DNA of 64,000 nt from Acidobacteriota bacterium (GTDB taxonomy: Bacteria > Acidobacteriota > Terriglobia > Bryobacterales > Bryobacteraceae). The position numbers were made by a program, and so were the translations under genes. Shown piece after piece: positions 11,117 to 20,819 of this stretch (position 1 is the first letter of the stretch; every line of letters starts with the position of its first letter). The notes beneath the pieces are model-generated. The model did no database searches and had not been told where the DNA came from. It was given only the letters and a program-made list of their open reading frames with translations. The stretch covers positions 1 through 64,000 of the forward strand of contig JACTMJ010000006.1 in assembly GCA_014584705.1 (NCBI GenBank). The letters run 5' to 3'.

Positions 11117-11575
11117 CTAATCAAATTCCAGGCGCATACGGATCGCGGCCTCCCCGTCCCCGTAGTATTCCGGTACGCGGCGAACCCGGCGAAAACCCAG
11201 GCTGCGGTAAAGCGAAATCGCGGCTGCGTTGCCCTCCCGCACCATCAGGAATACACGGACAATCCCGGTTCTCTCCATGCGGATCAAGAGGCGGCGCATC
11301 AGGCGGCGGCCCACGCCGCGATTGCGATATCGGGGAGAAACCGCGAGCGAGATCACTTCTGCGCCGCGCGGGTGCGGTTCGCCCATCACGTAGCCGATGG
11401 TCCGGTTACCGAGCCGCGCCACCAGCAGCAGGTCCCGATTGTCTTCGCACAGATGCCGGAAAAGCTCCAGGTTGTAGCGGTCGTCTGTAAACACGCTCGA
11501 TTCGATCGCAAACAGCCGCCGGAAGAAACGCGGCTTGTAGGATTCAAGACGCAGTTCCCGCGATTGGGGAAGCAT
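11117..11575 (-). CDS. GNAT-family N-acetyltransferase (RimI-like)
   Basis: The product of 152 residues transfers an acetyl group from acetyl-CoA to an amine. The acetyl-CoA loop is visible as VSPRYRNRGVGRRLMRRLL (Q/RxxGxG/A pattern), followed by LMVREGNAAAISLYRSLGFRRVRRVPEYYGDGEAAIRMRLEF, the typical RimI-type end with N, Y and the GF motif. The ATG at 11575 is chosen because the 69 residues added by the longer open frame are low in secondary structure and lie in the promoter region of the divergent gene at 11745. The substrate is unknown; ribosomal protein or another N-terminus is usual for this subgroup. Confidence 0.85.
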   Translation of the reverse strand: MLPQSRELRLESYKPRFFRRLFAIESSVFTDDRYNLELFRHLCEDNRDLLLVARLGNRTIGYVMGEPHPRGAEVISLAVSPRYRNRGVGRRLMRRLLIRMERTGIVRVFLMVREGNAAAISLYRSLGFRRVRRVPEYYGDGEAAIRMRLEFD

Positions 11576-11744
11576 AGCGCCAAGGTGGGAACGCGAGTGA
11601 GAGGAGGGCGCGGCGGCACGCATATTGATCGCCGGAAGGACGTTGTTCGAATGTACCGCAGACAGCGGCCCCATTTCCACAGGGAGGGAATCGCCCCAAA
11701 AACCGGGGGTCGATGGCTCCGGTGGAGAGGATATACTCGTCTGC

Positions 11745-12629
11745 ATGATGGCCATCCACGCTTCCCTCCGCTTCCTCGGCATGCTGACGTTCGCGGCGCT
11801 TCTGTCCGCGCTTCCCGCGCTCGCGCAGACCGCACCAAACGATCCGGCAAGAGAAGATTGGATTCAGCTCTTCAACGGGAAGGATCTCACCGGCTGGATG
11901 CCCAAGATCACCGGCTACGCGCTCAACGAGAATTACGGCAACACGTTTCGGGTGGAGAATGGCCTCCTGAAAGTGTCCTACGACCAGTACACCGAGTTTG
12001 GCGAGCGCTTCGGCCACCTCTTTTACAGGGACCCATTCTCGTATTACCGCATCCGCGTGGAATACCGTTTCATCGGTCCACAGGCCCCCAAAGGTCCGGC
12101 GTGGGCGCGCAGGAACAGCGGCATCATGGTGCATTGCCAGCCTCCAGAATCCATGGGCAAGAACCAGGACTTCCCGATCTCCATCGAGGTGCAATTGCTG
12201 GGTGGGCTGGGAGAAGGCCCGCGCTCCACGCTCAACCTCTGTACGCCCGGCACCAATGTCGTCATGAATGGTGTGCTTGAAACGAAGCATTGCATTCAGT
12301 CCACGTCCAAGACCTATGACGGCGACGGCTGGGTGACGGCGGAAGCGCGGGTGCTGGGAGACGCGGAAATCACGCATCTTGCGGAAGGCCAGGAAGTGCT
12401 CCGTTACAACCTCCCCCAAGTGGGAGGCGGCAACGTGAAGAATTTCATTCCAAGCGCGAAGAAGGACGGAATGCTCCTGCGCGGCGGCTATATCTCGTTG
12501 CAGAGCGAAAGCCATCCGATCGAGTTCCGCAAAGTGGAGTTGCTGAACCTGGAAGGCTGCATGGACCCCACCGCGAAGAACTATAAGTCCTATTTCGTGA
12601 AAGCCGACAACGCGCAGTGCGTCCGCTAG
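11745..12629 (+). CDS. secreted DUF1080 (3-keto-disaccharide hydrolase-like) protein
   Basis: The product of 294 residues has a signal peptide (MMAIHASLRFLGMLTFAALLSALPALAQ). The DUF1080 beta-jelly-roll domain fills about residues 35-270: WIQLFNGKDLTGWMPK is the hallmark start, followed by NTFRVENGLLKVSYDQY, YYRIRVEYRF, ARRNSGIMVHCQ and GGYISLQSESHPIEFRKVELLNL. This family binds or cleaves carbohydrates and is abundant in Acidobacteriota and Planctomycetota. The last about 24 residues (GCMDPTAKNYKSYFVKADNAQC) form a small two-cysteine Asp/Asn loop found at the ends of secreted proteins. ATGs at 11745 and 11748 are both possible. Confidence 0.85.
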   Translation: MMAIHASLRFLGMLTFAALLSALPALAQTAPNDPAREDWIQLFNGKDLTGWMPKITGYALNENYGNTFRVENGLLKVSYDQYTEFGERFGHLFYRDPFSYYRIRVEYRFIGPQAPKGPAWARRNSGIMVHCQPPESMGKNQDFPISIEVQLLGGLGEGPRSTLNLCTPGTNVVMNGVLETKHCIQSTSKTYDGDGWVTAEARVLGDAEITHLAEGQEVLRYNLPQVGGGNVKNFIPSAKKDGMLLRGGYISLQSESHPIEFRKVELLNLEGCMDPTAKNYKSYFVKADNAQCVR

Positions 12630-12755
12630 CGAACCAGGCTTCCGGAAAGTCTGCCTGACGTCTTTCCCGTTGTCGCGATCAAGCTCCGCTGCCGCCGTTG
12701 CGCCACAAAGTTTGGCCGTCCGGCGCACCCGGTTTGTTGCGCTACCATCGTTCTC

Positions 12756-13376
12756 ATGTCGAAAGCGCGAAGCCGGTGTGCGTGGGCGAAAGGCGACCTT
12801 TATCTCGAGTATCACGATACCGAGTGGGGCGTCCCTTCCCATGACGATCGCCACCTCTTTGAACTCCTGATTCTCGAAGGCGCGCAGGCCGGTTTGAGCT
12901 GGCAGACGATTTTGAACAAGCGCGTCAACTACCGCCGCCTCTTCGATGATTTTGAGCCGGCCAGGGTTGCGCTCTTCGATGAGCGGAAGATCGCGGAATT
13001 GCTCGCGGACGAGGGCATCGTGCGCAACCGCGCCAAGGTGCATGCGGCAGTAGGCAACGCGCGAGCCTTTCTGGAGGTGCAATCCGCGTTCGGGAGCTTT
13101 GACAAGTATCTGTGGCGTTTCGTCGACGGCGCGCCCATCCAGAACTCCTGGCCGGACCTCGGGAGCGTGCCCGCTGTCACCCCGGAGGCGAAGAGCCTTA
13201 GCAAAGACCTTCTTTCCCGCGGTTTCAAATTCGTCGGACCCACCATCTGCTACGCCTACATGCAGGCCGTGGGTATGGTGAACGATCACCTCACTTCCTG
13301 CTTTCGTTGGCGGGAAGTGAAGCGCCTGTCGAAGTCCCGGCCGCGCGGCGCGGCTGAAATTCACCGCCGTCTGTGA
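12756..13376 (+). CDS. tag: DNA-3-methyladenine glycosylase I
   Basis: The product of 206 residues removes 3-methyladenine from alkylated DNA. It matches the TagI family throughout: CAWAKGDLYLEYHDTEWGVP near the N-terminus (with the Cys and His of the zinc site and the catalytic-pocket Glu/Trp), LFELLILEGAQAGLSWQTIL, the helix-hairpin-type segment, and NDHLTSCFRW at the end supplying the remaining zinc-site His and Cys. Length is typical. Its TGA overlaps the next GTG as GTGA, so the next gene may be co-translated. Confidence 0.95.
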   Translation: MSKARSRCAWAKGDLYLEYHDTEWGVPSHDDRHLFELLILEGAQAGLSWQTILNKRVNYRRLFDDFEPARVALFDERKIAELLADEGIVRNRAKVHAAVGNARAFLEVQSAFGSFDKYLWRFVDGAPIQNSWPDLGSVPAVTPEAKSLSKDLLSRGFKFVGPTICYAYMQAVGMVNDHLTSCFRWREVKRLSKSRPRGAAEIHRRL

Positions 13377-15040
13377 AAAACTTGGAGCGTATGCGCATCG
13401 CCCGACTGATTCCGCTCTCCCTCACGCTACTCGCGCTCTTCCTCGCCGTGCTTCCCGCCGAAGCGCAAAAGACCGTCGTGCGCTACGGCGTCTTCGAAGA
13501 AAGCATGCTCTCTTCGAAGCAGTACGCCAACCCGATCCAGGATGTGCAGGTGACGGTGACGATCACCGATCCCCTTGGCAAGCGCAAGGAAGTGGAAGCA
13601 TTCTGGGACGGCTTTAGCGTGTGGAAGTTTCGCTATATGCCCCGGGTCCTCGGTCCGCATACGTTTACAGTCAAGTGCTCCGACGCTTCGAACCCCGGCC
13701 TGAACGCGCCCGGAGACCGCTTCGTAGCCGTGGAGTATCACGGCGACAACGAACTCGCCCTTCACGGCCCCATCGTGCTCTCGGAGAACCGCCGTTACTT
13801 CCAGCATGCCGATGGTACCCCGTTCTTTCTCGTCTCCGATACGGCGTGGAACGGCGCGCTGCTCTCCGACGATGAAGAGTGGGTGCGCTACCTCAAGGAG
13901 CGCAAGGCGCAGAAGTTCAACACCATTCAGTTCGTCACCACACAGTGGCGCGCCGCCTATACAGACGCCGAGGGCCAGACGGCCTTCAAGGGCATTGACG
14001 AAATTTCCGTCAACCCCTCCTTCTTTCAGCGCCTGGACAAGCGATTCGCCGCGCTCAACGAACAGGGCTTCGTGGGTCTGCCGGTTCTCCTTTGGGCACT
14101 TACGAGCGCGAAACGTGAGTCCCCCGGCGAAGTGCTCCCGCGCGAGCAGGCTGCCCTTCTCGCCCGTTACATCGTGGCCCGCTATGACGCTTACGATGTC
14201 CTTTGGTTCCTCGGCGGCGACGGCGACTATCGCGGCGATAAGGCGGAACGATGGAAGTACCTCGGGCGTGAAGTCTTCCCCCCCAGTCGCAAGACCAACC
14301 TCGTCTCGCTGCACCCTCGCGGAATGCAGAACCCCTGGCCTGGCCTTGTCAACGAGCCCTGGCTCGATTTTCTGAACTATCAGACCGGGCATGGATCGAG
14401 CGGCCAGAAGTGGAAGTGGAACGCCACGGAAGGAACCGCATCCGGATGGAAGCTGGAACCCACCCGGCCGGTGTTTGACTCCGAACCCAATTACGAAAAT
14501 CACACGAGCTACGACAAGAAAGTAATTGACGCCTACGACGTGCGCCGCGCCAGTTGGTACAGCCTGCTCATCGCGCCTCCCGCCGGGATCACTTACGGCG
14601 CACATGGCGTATGGCCGTGGATGAAAGAAATCGGCGTGCCCCTGAACCACCCGAACTCCGGTTCGGCCATGCCCTGGTTCGCCTCCCTCGACACGCCGGG
14701 CGCGGAGAGCATCAAGGCGCTCGCGGAAATCATGGGGACCATGCCCTGGACACGCTTTGAACCGTTCCGCACCCTGGTTACCGGCCCCGCCACCGCCGCG
14801 GACTACAGCAACTTCATCCCCTGCGCCCGCACCGACACCCGCGAGACCGCGCTCTGCTACATCCCCGCGAAGACCACTCCGGTTCTGAATACATACTCCT
14901 TTGAGAACGGCGTCCGCTCCACCTGGATAGATCCCAGAACCGGCATCCGCAAGACGCCGCTCGACCTCATCCGCATCGATCGCATCGAGGTAAAGCCACC
15001 CAGCGACGAAGACTGGCTGCTCCTCATCGAGCGCAAGTAA
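13373..15040 (+). CDS. secreted glycoside hydrolase, DUF5060/DUF4038 (GH140-like)
   Basis: The product of 555 residues starts at GTG 13373 or ATG 13391; both give a signal peptide ending PAEAQ. An N-terminal DUF5060 beta domain (about 35-125; VTVTITDPLGKRKEVEAFWDG, WKFRYMPRVLGPHTF) precedes a TIM-barrel of the apiosidase-like DUF4038 type (ADGTPFFLVSDTAWNGALL, YLKERKAQKFNTIQFV, DVLWFLGGDGDY, PVFDSEPNYENH). The Asp and Glu in the last two motifs are likely active-site acids. A collagen-binding-like C-terminal domain follows. It is likely to cut rhamnogalacturonan-II-type or other plant side chains; the substrate is inferred only at family level. It overlaps tag by 4 bases. Confidence 0.85.
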   Translation: MKNLERMRIARLIPLSLTLLALFLAVLPAEAQKTVVRYGVFEESMLSSKQYANPIQDVQVTVTITDPLGKRKEVEAFWDGFSVWKFRYMPRVLGPHTFTVKCSDASNPGLNAPGDRFVAVEYHGDNELALHGPIVLSENRRYFQHADGTPFFLVSDTAWNGALLSDDEEWVRYLKERKAQKFNTIQFVTTQWRAAYTDAEGQTAFKGIDEISVNPSFFQRLDKRFAALNEQGFVGLPVLLWALTSAKRESPGEVLPREQAALLARYIVARYDAYDVLWFLGGDGDYRGDKAERWKYLGREVFPPSRKTNLVSLHPRGMQNPWPGLVNEPWLDFLNYQTGHGSSGQKWKWNATEGTASGWKLEPTRPVFDSEPNYENHTSYDKKVIDAYDVRRASWYSLLIAPPAGITYGAHGVWPWMKEIGVPLNHPNSGSAMPWFASLDTPGAESIKALAEIMGTMPWTRFEPFRTLVTGPATAADYSNFIPCARTDTRETALCYIPAKTTPVLNTYSFENGVRSTWIDPRTGIRKTPLDLIRIDRIEVKPPSDEDWLLLIERK

Positions 15041-15075
15041 GGCAGCGTCCGCCACGTCGATCTGTACCGGCGTTC

Positions 15076-15092
15076 CCCCGCCCTCGGCGGGG
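15076..15092 (+). terminator. hairpin terminator after the GH140-like gene
   Basis: CCCCGCC-CTC-GGCGGGG is a perfect 7-bp stem 35 bases after the stop at 15040, followed by TCTTCC. It separates the glycosidase from the promoter at 15127. Confidence 0.6.
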
Positions 15093-15126
15093 TCTTCCCC
15101 ATAGGCAATGGGTGCGCCAACCTATC

Positions 15127-15155
15127 TTGACTATTCTTCCTTCGATTGTTATAGA
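15127..15155 (+). promoter_or_regulatory. sigma-70-type promoter of the TonB-dependent receptor
   Basis: TTGACT (15127-15132), a 17-base spacer and TATAGA (15150-15155) match the sigma-70 consensus at 10 of 12 positions. The expected transcript start is near 15162, giving a leader of about 54 bases up to the GTG at 15216. This is the clearest promoter in the window. Confidence 0.75.
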
Positions 15156-15215
15156 CTCGTTCACACTTGCCGCTTCACGCGAAGTATGGACGTTTGTTTC
15201 ACTTTGGAGGATCTC

Positions 15216-18200
15216 GTGTTAACCAATGCCGTTCGGATTCTTCTTTGGGCCTTTTCCAGCCTGATTTTCTGCGTCTCGATCCATGCCCAGGTTGAGCAGG
15301 GAGTCATCCTCGGTACCGTGTCGGACCCCTCGGGCGCGCGCATCGTCGGCACTACCGTGACCTTCACGAATCTGGGCACAAACGTGAGCCAGACGGCGAC
15401 CACGGACGAGCAGGGTGCGTTCCGTTCCATTCCCCTGCGAACGGGCGTCTATAGCGTTTCCGCCGAGTCTCCCGGCTTCAAGAGACTGCTTCGCTCCGGC
15501 ATCACGCTTGGGATCCAGGCTGAAGTTCGCCTCGATCTCACGCTCGAGTTGGGCGCGGCCACGGAACAGGTCACGATCACGGCGGACGCCGCCCTGCTGC
15601 AATCCACCGAATCCTCTCGCGGGCAGGTGGTGGACAACAAGAAGATCGTGGATCTTCCCTTGAATGGCCGGGATTACCTCCAGTTGGCGCTTCTCACCGC
15701 CGGCACGAACGTACCCCCTCCCGGAGCTCGCTTCTCCGGCTTCAGCGCGTCCGGCTTCCGCGTGAGCCACAACAACTACCTGCTGGACGGCATGGATAAC
15801 AACTCCAATCAGCACGCCGCGCAAGGGCGTACGCCGCAGGTGATTTCCCCCTCGGTGGATGCCATCCAGGAGTTCAAAGTGCAAACCAGCAATTACTCCG
15901 CGGAGTTCGGCCGCAACGTTGGCGGCGTCGTGAATCTCACGATCAAGTCGGGCACCAACGAATTCCACGGCGGCGCTTTCGAGTTCATCCGGAACGAAGC
16001 CTTCAATGCGCGCAACTTCTTCCAGGAGCCGGGAACGAAGATCGCCGTGTTCCGCCGGAATCAGTTCGGCGCATTCCTGGGCGGACCGGTCATTCGCAAC
16101 CGGACCTTCTTTTTCGTCGACTATGAGGGAACCAAGGAGTACACGGCGGACACCACGCAATCGACGGTGGCTACTCCGGCCGAGATTCGCGGCGATTTCT
16201 CTCAGTCCTATTTCAACAACGTGCCGAATCGCATCTTTGACCCCGCCACTTACAACCCAACCACCCGCGCGCGGCAGCAGTTCGCGAACAACATCATCCC
16301 GAGCAATCGCATTGACCCGGTCGCGGCCGCGGTAGCCGCGTTCACCCCTGCGCCGAACCGGAGCACGATCATCAACAACTACTTTTCCAATCCCCGCACG
16401 GACAATACCGTCCATAAGGGAGACCTGCGCATCGATCACGTGATCGGCTCCAACGACACCATCTACGGGCGCTACAGCAAGCAGGATAGCTTCCTCAGCC
16501 CCGAATCCGGATTACCCGCTCCCGCCTTTGGAAACGGAGATCCCGCCTTCCAGCACAACGCACCGCAATCCTTCGTCGTCAGCCACGGACACATCTTCTC
16601 GCCCACCGTGTTCAATACCTTCAAGATCAGTTGGAACCGCTTGCTGACATTTCGCAACTCCCCGCTCGACCGGAACATGAACCGGGAGATCGGGTTGCGC
16701 GGCGCGAATGAAGAACTGGCGGGCTTCGCGCGGTTCGGGATCAATGGTTTCGCCGGTCTCGGCGCGCCCGCCAACAATCCCCAGTTCTCTGATTCGCAAA
16801 CGCGCCAGCTCACGAACGATCTGCTCTGGACGGTGGGGCGTCACACCATCAAGACCGGCGTGAACCTGATGTTCATTCAGTCCCCGCACCAGCAGGCGTT
16901 CCAATCGAACGGCGTGTTCACCTTCAACGGCAATTTCACGCGCCAGAGTTCCAACAACACCTTTGGGAATGCCTACGCGGATTTCCTGCTCGGCATCCCG
17001 TTCAATTCCCAATTGTCCAACGTCGCGCAGGGAAACCAGCGTCGAAGGCTTTACGCCGGCTACGTGCAGGACGATATCCGCATGAGCAATTCGCTCACCG
17101 TGAACCTCGGCGTTCGCTACGAGTACGTGGGGCCGTGGTTCGAGAAGTACAACCACTATGCCAACTTCGATATCGACGCGGATCCGGCGAACCCGTCCAT
17201 CCGGCTTGCCAAACCGGGCAGCATTGCGGACCGCTCCACGCTCCGCCCGGACTACAACAACTTCGCGCCGCGCGTCGGCTTCGCATACCGGCTCGGAGAA
17301 CGAACCGTCATTCGCAGCGGCTACGGCATCTACTATGGCGGTGTCGATCACAGCGGAGACCGATACCTGCACGCCGCCGCGCCCTTCTTCTTTCAATCCG
17401 GCTTCAACACGGATTCCATTCATCCAACCATCCTCCTGCGCGACGGGTTCCCTCCCGGCGCTACCAGTTCCCGCGTTACCAATCTGCAAACGATCTCCCA
17501 GGATCGAACCAACCTGACGCCGTACTCCCAGCAGTGGAATTTCACCATTCAGCGGGAATTGCTGAAGGATCTCTCCGCGGAGATCGGTTACGTAGGCACC
17601 AAGGGGAACCGGCTGCTGCAGCGCTTTGATTCGAACGCCCCCCTGCCCGGCCCTGGGAATATCAACGCCCGCCGCCCCATAACCCGGCTGGAGGTGCCCG
17701 GCTTGGATTACGTCGTGACTCCCCTCGCCGATACGTTTCGGCGGGAGTTCAGTGCAAACTCGAACTATCACGGCATGCAATTGCGCGTCGAGAAGCGCAT
17801 GTCCGGCGGCTTGAATCTTCTCGGCTCTTATGTCTGGTCAAAGGCAATCAGCGATGCCAGGGGAGGTGCGGACGCCGGCGGCACTTCACCGGTGGGTGTG
17901 CAGGACCGCCATAACTTGAAGGCGGAGCGCTCCCTTGCCGACGAACACTTCCCGCACCGGTTCGTTTTAAGCTCCAATTACGACGTGCCCTGGGGGCGCG
18001 GGAGGCGCTTCTTGAGCGGCATGCCTAAGTGGGCCGACTTCGTAATCGGCCAGTGGGCCTTGGGCGGCATCCTGACGATGACGTCGGGTCGGCGGGTGAA
18101 TGTCTCCGTGCAGGGCGACCCGCCCAATGTCGGAACAACGTCATTCGCCCGGCCGAATGTTGTGCCCGGCGAGAAGCCCATTCTCTCCGGGAGTGAACGC

Positions 18201-18497
18201 ACGCTTGATCGCTGGTTCAACACGGACGCCTTCGTGCGCCAGCCGAGCTTCACCTTTGGCAATGCATCGAGAAACGCGGTGCAGGCACCGGGATTGAAGA
18301 ATCTCGACCTTGCGATCTACAAGATGTTCCCCATCGACGAGAAACGGGTCTTTCAATTGCGCGGGGAGTTGTTCAACGCAACCAATACGCCGTTTTTCGG
18401 CTCTCCCGGTGCAACCTTAGGCGTCGCCGGCTTCGGCTTGATCGATAGCGCGGCCGATGGGCGCATCGTGCAGTTCGCTCTGAAATTCACTTTCTGA
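15216..18497 (+). CDS. TonB-dependent receptor, Oar-like, with carboxypeptidase-regulatory domain
   Basis: The product of 1,093 residues is an outer-membrane transporter or adhesin of the type greatly expanded in Solibacter relatives. The GTG at 15216 has TTTGGAGG 5 bases upstream and opens a signal peptide ending SIHAQ; longer starts lie within the leader. Domains in order: CarboxypepD_reg-like beta sandwich (about 32-115, GVILGTVSDPSGARIVGTTVTFTNLGT), plug (about 120-240, VDLPLNGRDYLQLALLTAG, SNYSAEFGRNVGGVVNLTIKSGTNEFHGGAFEF), then a large beta-barrel ending in ALKFTF with terminal Phe, the outer-membrane insertion signal. The substrate is unknown; nearby glycosidases suggest oligosaccharides, but this is inference. 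Confidence 0.93.
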   Translation: MLTNAVRILLWAFSSLIFCVSIHAQVEQGVILGTVSDPSGARIVGTTVTFTNLGTNVSQTATTDEQGAFRSIPLRTGVYSVSAESPGFKRLLRSGITLGIQAEVRLDLTLELGAATEQVTITADAALLQSTESSRGQVVDNKKIVDLPLNGRDYLQLALLTAGTNVPPPGARFSGFSASGFRVSHNNYLLDGMDNNSNQHAAQGRTPQVISPSVDAIQEFKVQTSNYSAEFGRNVGGVVNLTIKSGTNEFHGGAFEFIRNEAFNARNFFQEPGTKIAVFRRNQFGAFLGGPVIRNRTFFFVDYEGTKEYTADTTQSTVATPAEIRGDFSQSYFNNVPNRIFDPATYNPTTRARQQFANNIIPSNRIDPVAAAVAAFTPAPNRSTIINNYFSNPRTDNTVHKGDLRIDHVIGSNDTIYGRYSKQDSFLSPESGLPAPAFGNGDPAFQHNAPQSFVVSHGHIFSPTVFNTFKISWNRLLTFRNSPLDRNMNREIGLRGANEELAGFARFGINGFAGLGAPANNPQFSDSQTRQLTNDLLWTVGRHTIKTGVNLMFIQSPHQQAFQSNGVFTFNGNFTRQSSNNTFGNAYADFLLGIPFNSQLSNVAQGNQRRRLYAGYVQDDIRMSNSLTVNLGVRYEYVGPWFEKYNHYANFDIDADPANPSIRLAKPGSIADRSTLRPDYNNFAPRVGFAYRLGERTVIRSGYGIYYGGVDHSGDRYLHAAAPFFFQSGFNTDSIHPTILLRDGFPPGATSSRVTNLQTISQDRTNLTPYSQQWNFTIQRELLKDLSAEIGYVGTKGNRLLQRFDSNAPLPGPGNINARRPITRLEVPGLDYVVTPLADTFRREFSANSNYHGMQLRVEKRMSGGLNLLGSYVWSKAISDARGGADAGGTSPVGVQDRHNLKAERSLADEHFPHRFVLSSNYDVPWGRGRRFLSGMPKWADFVIGQWALGGILTMTSGRRVNVSVQGDPPNVGTTSFARPNVVPGEKPILSGSERTLDRWFNTDAFVRQPSFTFGNASRNAVQAPGLKNLDLAIYKMFPIDEKRVFQLRGELFNATNTPFFGSPGATLGVAGFGLIDSAADGRIVQFALKFTF

Positions 18498-18536
18498 TCG
18501 CTTCCGGCAACCGGGGTGACGGGTGCGCCGTTTGAA

Positions 18537-18569
18537 GGGCGGGCGGAACACGGTCCGCTCGCCCGTTTC
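18537..18569 (+). terminator. terminator of the TonB-dependent receptor gene
   Basis: GGGCGGGCGGA-ACACGG-TCCGCTCGCCC makes an 11-bp stem with one G-U pair, then GTTTC. It starts 40 bases after the stop at 18497. Confidence 0.6.
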
Positions 18570-18671
18570 ATAATGTAGAGATGGCGCTTTTCGGCGCGAT
18601 CGCGAAGGAGCGCCGCACCCTACCGGTATCGCTGATACATGCAAACATCCAGGACAAGGAGCAGAAGCGCG

Positions 18672-20744
18672 ATGACTCAACTCCGATTTCCATGGGCTGC
18701 CTGTTGGCTGGCCGCGATCCTTGCGCTCAGTGCGCGCGCCCAGGTACTGCCGCTAAACTTCGCCACCTCCGAGGATCCCACCAAACCGCGCGTGATTCAC
18801 GGCTTTGACCGCAACGCGATGGATCTCTCCGTGAAGCCCTGCGACAACTTCTTTCAATACGCCTGCGGCGCCTGGCTGAAGCAGAACCCCATCCCGGCCG
18901 ACCAGAGCGGGTGGAGCCGATTCAACGAATTGTTTGAGAATAACCGGCTCGTCTTGCGAGGCATCCTGGAGAAGGCCCGCGAAGCCCCGCGAACCGCTTC
19001 CGCCGAGACGCGGCAAGTGGGCGACTATTACGCTGCCTGCATGAACGAAGACCGCGCCAACGCGCTCGGCGCGGGGCCGCTCCAGCCGCTGATGGCCGAA
19101 GTTTCGGCCCTGAAGGAGAAAGCGGAGTTCGCATCCTTTGTCAGCCGGATGCAGCGGCGCGGATTCGGAATGATGTTCAACTTCGGTTCCGGCCAGGACT
19201 TCCAGAACGCCGCGGAGCAGATCGCCGTCCTGGACCAGGGCGGGCTCGGCCTTCCCGATCGCGATTACTACCTCAAGGACGAAGAGCGCTTTCAGAAGAT
19301 CCGCGCGGCATACCAGGTGCATTTGAAGAAGATGTTTGCGCTCGCGGGGGACAGTGAAGAAACCGCGGTGCGCAATGCGGAAACCGTAATGGCGATCGAG
19401 AAGGCCATGGCCGAAGTCTCGATGGACCGCGTAGCTCGCCGCGATACCCGGAATCTGGACCATCGAATGTCCATCGCCGATGCGGCCAAGCTGATGCCGA
19501 ACTTCGACTTCACCGCTTATCTCAGCGGAGCGGGAGCTCCCCGTACCGGCGACGTGAACGTCTATGTACCGGCCTTTTTCCAGGGCCTCAACGCGCAAAT
19601 CGCCGGAACCAGCCTCGATGATTGGAAAACCTACTTCCGTTGGCACATCCTGAACAACGCCGCCGGCATGCTCTCGGACGCTTTCGTGAATGAGAATTTT
19701 GATTTCTACGGCAAGACGCTCCAGGGCCGCAAGGAACTGCCGGAACGCTGGAAGCGCTGCGTGGCCGCCACGGACGGCTCTCTCGGTGAGGCCCTCGGCA
19801 AGATCTACGTGGAGGAAACCTACGGCAAGGAGGGTGGTGCGCGGATGGCCGAAATGGTGAAGAACCTCGAACTCGCGTTGCGCCAGGACATCGAAGCCCT
19901 GCCGTGGATGACGCCCGCCACCAGGAAGCAGGCCCTCGCCAAGCTGGACACCATGGCGAATAAGATCGGGCACCCGGTGAAGTGGAAGGATTACAGTTCC
20001 GTCAAGATCGATCGCCAGGATCGCCTCGGCAACCAGATGCATGCGGACCGCTATCAATGGGATCGCGACATCGCCAAGATCGGCGCACCCGTCGATAAAC
20101 AAGAGTGGTTCATGACCCCGCCCACCGTGAACGCCTACTACGATCCGCAGAACAACAACATCAATTTCCCGGCCGGAATTCTCCAGCCGCCTTTCTTCGA
20201 CAAGTCCGTGGACGATGCCGTCAATTACGGCGCGATCGGAGCCGTGATCGGCCACGAACTCACCCACGGCTTCGACGACCAGGGCCGACGTTTTGATGCG
20301 CAGGGTAACCTCAAGGATTGGTGGACCGAGGAAGACGCCAAGGCCTTCGAGGCGCGCGCAAAATGCTTCGTCGACGAGTATGCAAGCTTTCGCGCGGTGG
20401 ATGATGTTCACCTCAACGGGGAGCTTACGCTCGGCGAAAACGTCGCGGACAATGGCGGTCTCCGCATCGCCCTCATGGCGCTCAAGCGCACGATGAGCAA
20501 GGCGGATCTCGCCAAGAAGGTGAACGGCTTCACCGCCGAGCAGCGCTTCTTCCTCGGGTTCGGCCAGGTCTGGTGCGGACAGTACACGCCGGAAGCGGCA
20601 CGGTTGCGCGCACAGACAGATCCTCACTCCCCTGGCGAATATCGCGCCAACGGCACCGTTTCCAACATGCCGGAATTCGCGGAAGCATTTGGCTGCAAGG
20701 CGGGCGACGCGATGGTCCGGGAGAACGCCTGCCGCGTTTGGTGA
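18672..20744 (+). CDS. M13-family (neprilysin-like) zinc metallopeptidase, exported
   Basis: The product of 690 residues cleaves small peptides. The ATG at 18672 (AAGGAG 10 bases upstream) opens a signal peptide ending LSARAQ. The N-terminal M13 marks are VKPCDNFFQYACGAWLKQNPIPADQ with paired cysteines. The catalytic motif HELTH is at about 528, in IGAVIGHELTHGFDDQGRRFD, and the third zinc ligand Glu is in TLGENVADNGGL. NAYYDPQNNNINFPAGILQPPFF is the usual substrate-side segment. The protein ends in CRVW, the conserved Cys-x-Val/Ile-Trp end. Length and architecture fit the family. Confidence 0.95.
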   Translation: MTQLRFPWAACWLAAILALSARAQVLPLNFATSEDPTKPRVIHGFDRNAMDLSVKPCDNFFQYACGAWLKQNPIPADQSGWSRFNELFENNRLVLRGILEKAREAPRTASAETRQVGDYYAACMNEDRANALGAGPLQPLMAEVSALKEKAEFASFVSRMQRRGFGMMFNFGSGQDFQNAAEQIAVLDQGGLGLPDRDYYLKDEERFQKIRAAYQVHLKKMFALAGDSEETAVRNAETVMAIEKAMAEVSMDRVARRDTRNLDHRMSIADAAKLMPNFDFTAYLSGAGAPRTGDVNVYVPAFFQGLNAQIAGTSLDDWKTYFRWHILNNAAGMLSDAFVNENFDFYGKTLQGRKELPERWKRCVAATDGSLGEALGKIYVEETYGKEGGARMAEMVKNLELALRQDIEALPWMTPATRKQALAKLDTMANKIGHPVKWKDYSSVKIDRQDRLGNQMHADRYQWDRDIAKIGAPVDKQEWFMTPPTVNAYYDPQNNNINFPAGILQPPFFDKSVDDAVNYGAIGAVIGHELTHGFDDQGRRFDAQGNLKDWWTEEDAKAFEARAKCFVDEYASFRAVDDVHLNGELTLGENVADNGGLRIALMALKRTMSKADLAKKVNGFTAEQRFFLGFGQVWCGQYTPEAARLRAQTDPHSPGEYRANGTVSNMPEFAEAFGCKAGDAMVRENACRVW

Positions 20745-20762
20745 TCCGGCTTTGAGGATTGC

Positions 20763-20802
20763 GCGGGCGGCGAGCCGGGTGATGCGTCCCGCCGCCGCCC
20801 GC
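20763..20802. terminator. GC-rich stem between convergent M13 peptidase and hemB genes
   Basis: GCGGGCGGC (20763-20771) pairs perfectly with GCCGCCCGC (20794-20802) around a 22-base loop. It lies between the stop at 20744 and the hemB stop at 20820 and could serve both strands; no T-tract is present. Confidence 0.4.
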
Positions 20803-20819
20803 CGCTCTGTTCGGAAAGA

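Noticed and set aside
18753..20627. 624-residue open frame antisense to the M13 peptidase
   Set aside because: The plus-strand gene has complete catalytic motifs; the reverse frame is a GC-skew artefact.
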